Assembly (NCBI RefSeq): GCF_022524345.1
Contig: NZ_JAKWJU010000002.1
Span: 1,054,001-1,118,000, forward strand
DNA from: Streptomyces marispadix
GTDB lineage: Bacteria > Actinomycetota > Actinomycetes > Streptomycetales > Streptomycetaceae
Reading direction: 5' to 3'
Length of the DNA stretch: 64,000 nucleotides
Positions 32,697 to 41,096 of this stretch are shown here, in pieces. The position numbers and the translations under genes were made by a program. The notes under the pieces are model-generated. The model was not told the origin of the DNA. It saw only the letters and a list, made by a program, of their open reading frames with translations, and did not search any database. Each line of letters opens with the position of its first letter. Within the stretch, counting starts at the first letter, position 1.

Positions 32697-34441
32697 CCTC
32701 CTCCTCCGAGCACACCGAACAAACCGAGCCCACCGGAGCGGCCGGAGCCGCCGAACACACCGAGCGGCCCGGGCACTTGGAACGCCCCGGCGGCCCCGGC
32801 AAGCCCGAGCACCTCCAGGCGCTGTCCGCCCTGCGGGAGCCCCTGCCGGAGGCCGCGCCGGAACCCGCACGGTCCGAGGCGGGCCCGCCCGCTTCCGGCC
32901 CGCGGGGCTGCCCCGTACAGCGGCCGTCGTCCGGGACTGCGTCCGGGACTGGGACCGGGGGCGGACCTGAATCCGGTTCAGGACTGCCGAAGCTCTACGA
33001 CGACGCCTTCGCCAGGGACCCCAACGCCCTCTACGACAGGCTCCGTTCACAGGGCGGCCCCGCGCAGTGGGTGGAGCTGGCGCCGGGCGTCGAGTCCATA
33101 CTCGTCACCGGCTACCAGGCGTGCCTCGAAGTCCTGCGCAGCCCGTACTTCTCCAAGGACGCCCACCGCTGGAAGGCGCTGGCCGACGGCGAGGTGCCCG
33201 CCGACAGCCCCATCCTCCCGATCATGGGTCCGCGGAAGAGCCTCTGGTTCGCCGACGGCCAGGAGCATCTGCGGCTGCGCACGCCCGTCGACCGCGCTCT
33301 CGCCGGGATCGACCCGCACGAACTGCGAGCCGTCGTACAGCGCAGCGCCACTCAGCTCATCGACGAGTTCGCGAAGGACGGCCGGGCCGACCTGGTCTCC
33401 CAGTACGCGGCGCGAATCCCCGTCATGGTCCTCACTCAGCTCTTCGGCTGCCCGAACCATCTCAACGGCCGCATCTCCACCGCGTTCCTCCAGATGGTCA
33501 ACGCCGTCGAACCGGACGCCGCCACCGAGGGGTTGAAGGACCTGGTGGCCTGTCTGAACGAGCTGATCGAGATCAAGTACCGGACCCCCGGCGACGATGT
33601 CACGACCCGGCTGCTGCGCCACTCCGCCAATGTGACGCGCGAGGAACTGATCGACCAGCTCGTGGTGCTCACCGGTGCCGGGCAGGTGCCCGGCACGGCC
33701 TGGATCTCCACCGCCACGATGATGCTGCTCTCCGACGACCGCTTCGCAGGCGACCTGACCGGGGGCAGCCTCACGGTCACCGACGCGCTCAACGAGGTGC
33801 TGTGGCTGCACGCCCCGCACTCGAACTACTCGTTCGTCTACGCCATCGAGGACTACGTACTGCGCGACCAGGAGACCGGCGAGGAGACCTTCGTCCCCGC
33901 AGGCGTCCCGGTGACGATCAGTCACGCCGCGGCCAATCTGGACCCGAGCCTGCCGACCAGCCAGACCCAGCGCGCCTCCAACACCGCCCATCTCGCCTTC
34001 AGCGCGGGCCCGCACGCCTGCCCCGCGCAGGACATCGCCGGTGTCATCGCCGAGGTCGCCATCGACACCCTGCTCGACCGGCTCCCCGAGATGGAACTCG
34101 CCGTGCCCGCCGATCAACTCGCCTGGCGCCCCGGCCCGTTCATCCGCGCCCTGACCGAACTGCCGGTGCGCTTCTCCTCGGCGGCCGAGCGCACACGGTA
34201 CGAGCCACCGGGGCGGACCGGTGCGGTCGACGCACCCGTCACGAACGGCGCGGGCGATCCCCCGGGCGGGGGCGCGGGTGTCGACGGCACGGCGACGGCG
34301 TACGGGGCAGACGTGAGTACGGGCACGGGTACGGGCTCCGGCTCCGGTACGCCCACGCCCGATGCGGAGCGGCAGCACCAGGCCCCGGCACGTAAGGCGC
34401 CGCGCCGCTACTGGGCACTGCCGGGCCGCCGCCGACGGTGA
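32693..34441 (+). CDS. CvnE: cytochrome P450 without a normal ExxR motif (CYP157-like)
   Basis: This 582-residue P450 has ~100 disordered N-terminal residues and a Gly/Thr-rich C-terminal tail. The haem loop is normal (FSAGPHACPAQ, Cys ligand), and the I-helix reads LTGAGQVPGTAW rather than AGxDTT. The K-helix motif ExxR is replaced by NEVLW, with Trp in place of the invariant Arg. CYP157 enzymes in Streptomyces conservons are known to break this motif. The GTG overlaps the cvnD stop. The substrate is unknown and activity cannot be assumed. Confidence 0.88.
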   Translation: MTSSSEHTEQTEPTGAAGAAEHTERPGHLERPGGPGKPEHLQALSALREPLPEAAPEPARSEAGPPASGPRGCPVQRPSSGTASGTGTGGGPESGSGLPKLYDDAFARDPNALYDRLRSQGGPAQWVELAPGVESILVTGYQACLEVLRSPYFSKDAHRWKALADGEVPADSPILPIMGPRKSLWFADGQEHLRLRTPVDRALAGIDPHELRAVVQRSATQLIDEFAKDGRADLVSQYAARIPVMVLTQLFGCPNHLNGRISTAFLQMVNAVEPDAATEGLKDLVACLNELIEIKYRTPGDDVTTRLLRHSANVTREELIDQLVVLTGAGQVPGTAWISTATMMLLSDDRFAGDLTGGSLTVTDALNEVLWLHAPHSNYSFVYAIEDYVLRDQETGEETFVPAGVPVTISHAAANLDPSLPTSQTQRASNTAHLAFSAGPHACPAQDIAGVIAEVAIDTLLDRLPEMELAVPADQLAWRPGPFIRALTELPVRFSSAAERTRYEPPGRTGAVDAPVTNGAGDPPGGGAGVDGTATAYGADVSTGTGTGSGSGTPTPDAERQHQAPARKAPRRYWALPGRRRR

Positions 34442-34462
34442 ACCGCCCGGCCTCCACCGGGC

Positions 34463-34595
34463 CTCACCGCTGAACCGGCGAACCGCGAACCCGCGAAGCC
34501 GCGAACGGACGGTCCTCCGAACCTGCGAACCGGCGGTCCCGCGAACCCGCGAACCGGCGGTCCCCCGAACTCGTAACCTGCGAACCGCGATCCGC
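34463..34595. repeat. gcgaaccggcgg-type repeats between the conservon and hisF
   Basis: The 160-bp convergent gap is filled with imperfect repeats of cgaacc/cgcgaa words, including two near-identical ~25-bp units around cgaaccggcggtcccgcgaac and cgaaccggcggtcccccgaac. No gene is present, and no simple terminator hairpin was identified. Confidence 0.65.
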
Positions 34596-34602
34596 CCCGC
34601 GC

Positions 34603-35373
34603 TCAGCGGACGGGCGCGCCCGCCTCACGCAGCGCGTCCTTGACCTGCCCGATCCGCAGTTCGCCGAAGTGGAAGACGGAGGCCGCCAGCACCGCGTCGG
34701 CTCCCGCGCCGACCGCGGCGGGAAAGTGCTCCAGCCTGCCCGCACCGCCCGACGCGATCACCGGTACGGAGACATGCCGTCCCACGGCCTCGATCATCTC
34801 GGTGTCGTAGCCGTCCTTGGTGCCGTCCGCGTCCATCGAGTTCAGCAGGATCTCCCCCACGCCCAACTCGGCCGCGCGGCGCGCCCATTCGGCGGCGTCC
34901 ATCCCGGTGCCGCGGCGGCCGCCGTGCGTGGTGACCTCGAAGCCGGAGGGCGTGGAAGCGTCCTCGCCGCAGCGCCGGGCGTCGACCGACAGCACCAGCA
35001 CCTGGCTGCCGAAGCGTTCGGCGATCTCACGGATCAGCTCGGGCCGTGCGATGGCCGCGGTGTTCACGCCGACCTTGTCGGCGCCCGCGCGCAGCAGCCT
35101 GTCGACGTCGTCGCCGCTGCGTACGCCGCCGCCGACCGTGAGCGGGATGAAGACCTGCTCGGCGGTGCGCCGTACGACGTCGTATGTCGTCTCACGGTCG
35201 GAGGAGGAGGCGGTGATGTCGAGGAAGGTGAGTTCGTCGGCGCCTTCCTGGTCGTAGATCTTCGCCATCTCGACCGGGTCGCCCGCGTCCCGCAGATTAC
35301 GGAAGTTGACGCCCTTCACGACCCGTCCGGCGTCGACGTCCAGGCAGGGGATGACTCGTACGGCCACGGACAT
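34603..35373 (-). CDS. hisF: Imidazole glycerol phosphate synthase cyclase subunit
   Basis: This 256-residue TIM barrel pairs with HisH. Catalytic Asp residues lie in [18 protein letters not shown] (near 11) and [10 protein letters not shown] (near 130). Phosphate-binding loops are [12 protein letters not shown] and [19 protein letters not shown] lies 8 nt before the ATG. It is the last gene of the his cluster, after ridA across a 176-bp repeat-containing gap. Confidence 0.97.
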   Translation of the reverse strand: MSVAVRVIPCLDVDAGRVVKGVNFRNLRDAGDPVEMAKIYDQEGADELTFLDITASSSDRETTYDVVRRTAEQVFIPLTVGGGVRSGDDVDRLLRAGADKVGVNTAAIARPELIREIAERFGSQVLVLSVDARRCGEDASTPSGFEVTTHGGRRGTGMDAAEWARRAAELGVGEILLNSMDADGTKDGYDTEMIEAVGRHVSVPVIASGGAGRLEHFPAAVGAGADAVLAASVFHFGELRIGQVKDALREAGAPVR

Positions 35374-35460
35374 GCTGTGCTGACTCCTTGTTGGATGGTG
35401 CGAGGGACGTGCCGGGGGCGGTGCCGGGCGGGTTCGGACGCCGCGGCAGTACGGAGGCGG

Positions 35461-35535
35461 TGACTGCGGACAACCGGGCTGCGGACGAGCGGGCTGCGGA
35501 CAACGGAGCTGCCGACGACAGGGCTGCGAAGCCCG
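35461..35535. repeat. Five 15-bp tandem repeats between ridA and hisF
   Basis: Five imperfect 15-bp units based on ctgcggacaacggg run in tandem between the ridA stop and the hisF ribosome site. They could form weak alternative structures in the his transcript. No promoter was recognised. Confidence 0.7.
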
Positions 35536-35549
35536 GGATCGTACGGCCG

Positions 35550-35966
35550 TCAGGAACGGTCGGTGCGGAACGCCTCCAACTCCACCTGCACCAGCACCCG
35601 GGAGTCCACGAAGCCCGAGACGATCACGACGGTCGCCGCGGGGGCGACCTCGCCGAAGATCTCACGGTGCGCGCGTCCGACGTCCCCCACGTCCCGCGCG
35701 TGCGTGAGATACATCCGGGTGCGGATCACCGACTCCGCGCCGAGCCCGAACGGTTCGAGTGCCTTGAGGGCGTTGCCGAAAGCGGCCCTGGTCTGCTCGT
35801 AGGGCGAGCCCTCGCCGAGCAGCTTGCCGTCCGCGAGCGGCATCGTCCCCGCCACCAGCACCCGGTCTCCCGCGGCGACGGCGCGTGCGAAGCCGATCGT
35901 CTCTTCCCAGGTGCTTCCGGAGCGGTCACGCTCCACTTCGGGGTCACGCCGTTCGGGCGGGGTCAT
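35550..35966 (-). CDS. RidA/YjgF family protein (reactive enamine/imine deaminase)
   Basis: This 138-residue Rid-family protein hydrolyses reactive enamine/imine intermediates. Family segments are [17 protein letters not shown] near 32, [19 protein letters not shown] near 55, [14 protein letters not shown] near 80 and [13 protein letters not shown] near 120 containing the catalytic Arg. It lies inside the his operon, overlapping priA by 4 bp (ATGA). Confidence 0.9.
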   Translation of the reverse strand: MTPPERRDPEVERDRSGSTWEETIGFARAVAAGDRVLVAGTMPLADGKLLGEGSPYEQTRAAFGNALKALEPFGLGAESVIRTRMYLTHARDVGDVGRAHREIFGEVAPAATVVIVSGFVDSRVLVQVELEAFRTDRS

Positions 35967-36724
35967 GACGACACGGCCTCCAAAGCCTCTTCAAGTGTGA
36001 ACGCCTCGGCGTAGAGGGCCTTGCCGACGATGGCTCCCTCGACGCCCTCCGGTACCAGAGTGGCGATCGCCCGCAGATCGTCAAGGGAGGAGACCCCGCC
36101 GGACGCGATGACGGGACGGTCCGTGACGGAGCAGACGTTGCGCAGCAGTTCGAGGTTGGGGCCCTTGAGGGTGCCGTCCTTGTTGATGTCCGTGACGACG
36201 TAGCGGGCACAGCCCTCGGAGTCGAGCCGGGCCAGCGTCTCGTAGAGGTCGCCGCCGTCGCGGGTCCAGCCGCGGCCGCGCAGCGTCGTGCCCCTCACGT
36301 CCAGTCCGACCGCGATCCTGTCGCCGTGCTCGGCGATGACCTTGGCGACCCACTCGGGCGTCTCCAGGGCCGCCGTACCGAGGTTGACGCGGCGGCAGCC
36401 CGTGGCGAGGGCGGCGGCGAGGCTCGCGTCGTCGCGGATGCCGCCCGAAAGCTCCACCTCGATGTCCATCGCACGGGCGACCTCGGCGATGCGGTCGCGG
36501 TTGTCGCCGGTGCCGAAGGCCGCGTCGAGGTCGACGAGGTGCAGCCAACGGGCGCCCGCCCGCTGCCAGTTGAGGGCCGCCTCAAGCGGGTCGCCGTAGG
36601 AGGTCTCGGAACCGGACTCGCCGTGGACGAGGCGTACGGCCTGCCCGTCGCGCACATCGACGGCGGGGAGGAGTTCCAGCGTGTGAACGGACGGCCCGTA
36701 CGGGGTGGACGAAGGCGTGGACAC
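35963..36724 (-). CDS. priA: Bifunctional ProFAR/PRA isomerase (HisA/TrpF)
   Basis: This 253-residue TIM barrel catalyses the HisA step and, in streptomycetes, also the TrpF step. Catalytic Asp residues are in [19 protein letters not shown] (near 23) and [14 protein letters not shown] (near 185), with phosphate loops ELSGGIRDD and [11 protein letters not shown]. The SETSYGDP loop is typical of PriA. No trpF occurs in the trp cluster here, consistent with the dual role. The GTG start has GGGAG 5 nt upstream. Confidence 0.95.
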   Translation of the reverse strand: MSTPSSTPYGPSVHTLELLPAVDVRDGQAVRLVHGESGSETSYGDPLEAALNWQRAGARWLHLVDLDAAFGTGDNRDRIAEVARAMDIEVELSGGIRDDASLAAALATGCRRVNLGTAALETPEWVAKVIAEHGDRIAVGLDVRGTTLRGRGWTRDGGDLYETLARLDSEGCARYVVTDINKDGTLKGPNLELLRNVCSVTDRPVIASGGVSSLDDLRAIATLVPEGVEGAIVGKALYAEAFTLEEALEAVSS

Positions 36725-36867
36725 GTGCTCTCCCGGCTCGTTGTTCAGTGATCGTCAATGTTTCAGGACTGGCTTCGGTCTTCAGAGCGTTCGGGCTTCC
36801 GGCGTTCCCGGGTTGTACGGGCCCGGGTCGTAAGGGCCCGGCTCCCCGGGTTCGCACAGGTCCGGTC

Positions 36868-37554
36868 TCACAGCGAGGCGACCCAGTTGGACAGCAGCCG
36901 CGCACCGGCGTCGCCGGACTTCTCGGGATGGAACTGCGTCGCCCACAGCGGCCCGTTCTCCACGGCGGCCACGAACGGCGCGCCGTGCTCCGCCCAGCTC
37001 ACCTTCGGCGGTGCCATCGCCGGGTTAGTGACCGTCAGCTCCCAGTCGTGGACGGCGTAGGAGTGGACGAAGTAGAAGCGGTCGCTGTCGGACAGCCCCT
37101 CGAAGAGACGCGAACCGGCGGCGGGCGTCACCGTGTTCCACCCCATGTGCGGCACGGCGTGGTCGGCGTCCGCCTTCAACGGGCCCACGGTGCCCGGCCA
37201 TTCGCCCAAGCCCTCGGCCTCCGTGCCGTGCTCGACGCCGCGCGAGAAGAGGATCTGCATGCCCACGCAGATGCCCAGCACGGGACGGCCGCCCGCGAGC
37301 CGCCGCTCGACGACCCAGTCGCCACGTGCCGCCCGCAGCCCCTCGACGCAGGCCGCGAAGGCGCCGACGCCGGGCACCAGCAGCCCGTCGGCGGCCATCG
37401 CCCTGTCGTAGTCACGGGTGATCTCCACGTCCGCGCCGGCCCTCACGAGGGCGCGCTCGGCCGAACGCACGTTGCCGAAGCCGTAGTCGAAGACCACTGC
37501 CTTCTTGCGCTCCGCACCCGGCGCGCTCGTGTCGGCGCTCCTGGCCCCGCTCAT
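36868..37554 (-). CDS. hisH: Imidazole glycerol phosphate synthase glutamine amidotransferase subunit
   Basis: This 228-residue class I amidotransferase supplies ammonia to HisF. The nucleophile Cys lies in [11 protein letters not shown] near 105, and the His/Glu of the triad in [13 protein letters not shown] near 210. [16 protein letters not shown] starts the domain, and VPHMGWNTV near 155 is characteristic. The ATG at 37554 overlaps the preceding small gene (ATGA). Confidence 0.96.
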   Translation of the reverse strand: MSGARSADTSAPGAERKKAVVFDYGFGNVRSAERALVRAGADVEITRDYDRAMAADGLLVPGVGAFAACVEGLRAARGDWVVERRLAGGRPVLGICVGMQILFSRGVEHGTEAEGLGEWPGTVGPLKADADHAVPHMGWNTVTPAAGSRLFEGLSDSDRFYFVHSYAVHDWELTVTNPAMAPPKVSWAEHGAPFVAAVENGPLWATQFHPEKSGDAGARLLSNWVASL

Positions 37555-37715
37555 GTCCACACCTCCAGCCGCAGCACCCCGGCGAGCAGCGCCAGCGCCG
37601 AGGCCGTGCCGAGCACCGCCACCACGCCCTTCGGCAGCTTCTGCTTCCAGAAGGAGACCGCCCCGCCGAGCAGGAAGAGCCCGACGAAGATGAGCACCGC
37701 CGACAGGCCCGTCAC
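37551..37715 (-). CDS. Small two-helix membrane protein in the his operon
   Basis: This 54-residue protein consists of two hydrophobic segments ([20 protein letters not shown] and [20 protein letters not shown]) joined by the basic turn WKQKLPKG. The GTG overlaps the hisB stop (GTGA), and its stop overlaps the hisH start (ATGA), so it is a real, translated operon member. No known family function; other streptomycetes have a similar small gene between hisB and hisH. Confidence 0.8.
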   Translation of the reverse strand: MTGLSAVLIFVGLFLLGGAVSFWKQKLPKGVVAVLGTASALALLAGVLRLEVWT

Positions 37716-38308
37716 AGCGCCCCCTTGGTCGAGGGGATGCCGGTCTGGCGCGGGTCGATCTCGCTGGCGTGACGCAGCGCGCGCGCGAGCGCCTTGAACT
37801 GGCACTCCACGATGTGGTGCGCGTTGCGCCCGTAGGGCACGTGCACATGCAGCGCCACCTGTGCCTGCGCGACGAAGGACTCCAGGATGTGCCGCGTCAT
37901 CGTCGTGTCGTACTCGCCGATCATCGGGGCCATGCCGTCCGGCTCGCTGTGCACGAGGTACGGCCGTCCCGACAGGTCGACCGTCACCTGCGCCAGCGAC
38001 TCGTCGAGCGGAACGGAGGCGTTCGCGAAGCGCACGATGCCGCTCTTGTCGCCGAGGGCCTGCTTGAAGGCGGCGCCGAGCGCGAGAGAGGTGTCCTCTA
38101 TCGTGTGGTGGCTGTCGACGTGCAGATCGCCCTCGGTCTTGACCGTCAGGTCGAACAGGCCGTGGCGGCCGAGCTGGTCGAGCATGTGGTCGTAGAAGCC
38201 GACGCCGGTGGAGACGTCGGCCTTGCCGGTGCCGTCGAGGTTGATCTCGACGAGGACCGAGGTCTCCTTCGTGGTGCGCTCCGCACGGCCCACGCGAGCC
38301 AGAGTCAT
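37712..38308 (-). CDS. hisB: Imidazoleglycerol-phosphate dehydratase
   Basis: This 198-residue enzyme is the monofunctional type, lacking the phosphatase domain. Manganese-binding histidine motifs are [13 protein letters not shown] near 40, [14 protein letters not shown] near 67, TRHILESF near 140 and [19 protein letters not shown] near 165. ATGA overlaps hisC, and the stop overlaps the small membrane-protein gene. Confidence 0.97.
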   Translation of the reverse strand: MTLARVGRAERTTKETSVLVEINLDGTGKADVSTGVGFYDHMLDQLGRHGLFDLTVKTEGDLHVDSHHTIEDTSLALGAAFKQALGDKSGIVRFANASVPLDESLAQVTVDLSGRPYLVHSEPDGMAPMIGEYDTTMTRHILESFVAQAQVALHVHVPYGRNAHHIVECQFKALARALRHASEIDPRQTGIPSTKGAL

Positions 38309-39411
38309 CGGATGCTCTCCTTCGTCACTGCGCGTACCGCGTCGAGGAACGCGTCGTTCTCTTCGGGCGTGCCCGCGGTCACCCGCAGCCGTCCCGGCAC
38401 TCCGTTGTCCCTCACGAGGACTCCGTGCTCCAGCAGGGCGCGCCAGGTGGCCTGAGCGTCCTCGAACCGGCCGAACTGGATGAAGTTGGCGTCGGACTCG
38501 GTGACTTCGAGCCCGAGGGCCCGCAGCTCCCGAACCAGCCGGTCACGCTCGTCCTTGAGCCGTTCGACATAGCCGAGCAGTGTGCCGGTGTGTTCGAGGG
38601 CGGCGAGCGCGGTGGCCTGTGTGACCGCCGAGAGGTGGTACGGCAGCCGTACGAGCTGCACCGCGTCGACGACGGCGGGATCGGCGGCGAGATAGCCCAG
38701 GCGCAGCCCGGCCGCCCCGAACGCCTTCGACATCGTACGGCTGACCACGAGGTTCGGGCGGCCCTCGATCAGCGGCAGCAGCGAGGGCCGGTGGGAGAAC
38801 TCGCCGTACGCCTCGTCGACGATCACCATCGAGGGCCCCGCCGCCTGGGCCGCGTCGTAGAGCGCCACGACGGTGTCGCGGTCGACGGCGGTGCCCGTGG
38901 GGTTGTTCGGCGAGCAGACGAAGACGACCTCCGGGGCGTGCTCCGCGATCGCCCGCACGGCCGCTTCGGTGTCGACGGTGAAGTCCTCACGGCGCGGGCC
39001 CGGCAGCCAACCCGTGCCGGTGCCACGGGAGATGAGGCAGTGCATCGAGTAGGACGGCTCGAAGCCGAGGGCGCTTCGGCCGGGCCCGCCGAAGGTCTGA
39101 AGAAGCTGCTGGATGACCTCGTTGGAGCCGTTGGCCGCCCAGACCTGCTCACGGGAGACCTCATGGCCCGCCGTGCGGGAGAGATAAGCGGCGAGCGCGG
39201 AACGCAGCTCCAGAGCGTCGCGGTCCGGGTAGCGGTTCAGGGTGCGCGCGGCCTCGGTGACGCGCTCGCCGATGCGCCGCACCAGCTCCTCGGGCAGGGG
39301 GTACGGATTCTCGTTGGTGTTCAGCCGTACGGGCACGTCGAGCTGCGGGGCGCCGTACGGGGTCTTGCCGCGCAACTCGTCCCGGACGGGGAGCTGTTCG
39401 ATGCCGGTCAC
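38305..39411 (-). CDS. hisC: Histidinol-phosphate aminotransferase
   Basis: This 368-residue fold-type I PLP aminotransferase shows [15 protein letters not shown] near 28, [12 protein letters not shown] near 90, [12 protein letters not shown] near 162, [10 protein letters not shown] near 195 and the PLP Lys in [17 protein letters not shown] near 225. The GTG at 39411 overlaps the hisD stop by 4 bp, fixing the start. Confidence 0.96.
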   Translation of the reverse strand: MTGIEQLPVRDELRGKTPYGAPQLDVPVRLNTNENPYPLPEELVRRIGERVTEAARTLNRYPDRDALELRSALAAYLSRTAGHEVSREQVWAANGSNEVIQQLLQTFGGPGRSALGFEPSYSMHCLISRGTGTGWLPGPRREDFTVDTEAAVRAIAEHAPEVVFVCSPNNPTGTAVDRDTVVALYDAAQAAGPSMVIVDEAYGEFSHRPSLLPLIEGRPNLVVSRTMSKAFGAAGLRLGYLAADPAVVDAVQLVRLPYHLSAVTQATALAALEHTGTLLGYVERLKDERDRLVRELRALGLEVTESDANFIQFGRFEDAQATWRALLEHGVLVRDNGVPGRLRVTAGTPEENDAFLDAVRAVTKESIR

Positions 39412-40787
39412 TTGCTCTGCGGCGCCTTTCCGTCGGGCCCGCCGGGAGCCTGCGCCCCGCCGGAGCCCCTGGACTCCTTGAACCCTTCGAACCTGGCCTT
39501 GAGCGCCGTGCCGTGCGCGGGCAGGTCCTCGGCCTCGGCGAGCGTGACGACGTGGTGGGTGACGTCGGCCAGCGCCTCGCGCGAGTAGTCGACGACGTGG
39601 ATGCCGCGCAGGAAGGACTGCACGGACAGGCCCGAGGAGTGGCAGGCGCAACCGCCCGTCGGCAGCACGTGGTTGGAGCCCGCGCAGTAGTCGCCGAGCG
39701 AGACCGGCGCGTAGGGGCCTACGAAGACCGCGCCCGCGTTGCGCACCCGGGACGCCCACGCGGGGGCGTCCGCGGTCTGGATCTCCAGGTGCTCCGCGGC
39801 GTAGGCGTCGACGACGGCGAGGCCGTCCTCCAGGGAGTCGACGAGCACGATGCCCGACTGCCGCCCGGCGAGCGCCTCGGTGATCCGCTCACGGTGCCGT
39901 GCCGCGGCGACCTGCTCCTTCAGTTCGGCCTCGACCGCGTCGGCCAGCGCCTCGGACGGCGTGACCAGCACGGCGGCGGCGACCGTGTCGTGCTCGGCCT
40001 GGCTGACGAGGTCGGCGGCGACGTGCACCGGGTCCGCGGTGTCGTCCGCGAGTACGGCGATCTCGGTCGGCCCCGCCTCGGAGTCGATGCCGATACGGCC
40101 CTTGAGCAGGCGCTTCGCGGCGGCGACATAGATGTTTCCGGGGCCGGTGACGAGCTGCGCGGGCGGGCACTCGCCGGTGCCGTACGCGAACATCGCGACG
40201 GCCTGTGCGCCCCCGGCCGCGTACACCTCGTACACCCCCAGCAGTGCGCACGCGGCGAGCACCGTCGGGTGCGGCAGTCCGCCGTGCTCGGCCTGCGGGG
40301 GTGATGCGACGGCGAGGGAGCCGACACCGGCCTCCTGCGCGGGCACGACGTTCATCACGACCGACGAGGGATACACGGCCCGGCCGCCCGGCACATAGAG
40401 CCCGACCCGCTCGACGGGCACCCAGCGCTCGGTGACCGTGCCGCCGGGCACGACGGTGACCGTCGAGTCGCTGCGCCGCTGGTCGCGGTGTACGACGCGG
40501 GCCCGGCGAACGGACTCCTCCAGCGCCGCCCTTACGTCCGGGTCGAGCCCGGCCAGGGCGTCGTCGAGGGCCTCGCGCGGTACGCGCACCAGCTCCAGAG
40601 TCACGCCGTCGAACCGCTGCGCGTAATCCACGAGCGCCGCCGTGCCGCGATGCCGGACGTCCTCACAGATCGGGCGCACCTTCTCCAGGGCGGCCTCGAC
40701 GTCCAGCTCGGCACGGGGAAGCAGATCGCGGTCGAGGCCGCCGTCGACGGGGACGGCGGAACCGCGCAGGTCGATTCGGGAGATCAC
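39408..40787 (-). CDS. hisD: Histidinol dehydrogenase
   Basis: This 459-residue zinc and NAD-dependent enzyme catalyses the last two oxidation steps of histidine synthesis. Conserved segments are [20 protein letters not shown] near 125, [15 protein letters not shown] near 220, [15 protein letters not shown] near 245, VSQAEHDT near 270 and [12 protein letters not shown] near 390 (zinc ligand region). It is the first gene of the operon, starting with GTG, and a perfect palindrome lies 39-59 bp upstream. Confidence 0.97.
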   Translation of the reverse strand: MISRIDLRGSAVPVDGGLDRDLLPRAELDVEAALEKVRPICEDVRHRGTAALVDYAQRFDGVTLELVRVPREALDDALAGLDPDVRAALEESVRRARVVHRDQRRSDSTVTVVPGGTVTERWVPVERVGLYVPGGRAVYPSSVVMNVVPAQEAGVGSLAVASPPQAEHGGLPHPTVLAACALLGVYEVYAAGGAQAVAMFAYGTGECPPAQLVTGPGNIYVAAAKRLLKGRIGIDSEAGPTEIAVLADDTADPVHVAADLVSQAEHDTVAAAVLVTPSEALADAVEAELKEQVAAARHRERITEALAGRQSGIVLVDSLEDGLAVVDAYAAEHLEIQTADAPAWASRVRNAGAVFVGPYAPVSLGDYCAGSNHVLPTGGCACHSSGLSVQSFLRGIHVVDYSREALADVTHHVVTLAEAEDLPAHGTALKARFEGFKESRGSGGAQAPGGPDGKAPQSK

Positions 40788-41096
40788 GGGTCCAGTCTCT
40801 CAGACCTCGTCCGGCCACCGGTCGCGCGTATCAGTGAGTGATACGCACCCCGGGAGACGATCGTCGCCTCTGGCGTTCATACAGTCACTCAGAGGGAAAG
40901 AAGCGGACGGGCCCGGCCGGAGCCCCGTCCGGGCCCTGCCCGCCGGGCCCGGCGAACGCACGCGGCACGGGCACGACCGGCCCGGCAGCCGCGGCGGCGA
41001 GGCGGAACAGGAGCAGGACAGACGCCGGACGGCGGCGGGCCGGAAGCAGAGCAGACGCAGGACAGAGGCAGAGGAAGCAGAGGGGGAAGCAGACCA
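40788..41096. other. Divergent intergenic region hisD / membrane protein
   Basis: These 309 bp contain the hisD-proximal palindrome. From about 40890 onward they are T-poor and rich in G/A/C on the plus strand, ending in gaggaagcagagggggaag before the GTG at 41097. Open frames in the T-poor part are low complexity and not supported. Confidence 0.5.
40826..40846. promoter_or_regulatory. Perfect palindromic operator candidate upstream of hisD
   Basis: GCGTATCA (40826-40833) and TGATACGC (40839-40846) form a perfect inverted repeat around GTGAG, 39 bp upstream of the hisD GTG. A further related word, ACAGTCACTCA, occurs at 40880-40890. The size and symmetry suit a dimeric repressor. The regulator is not identified. 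Confidence 0.55.
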
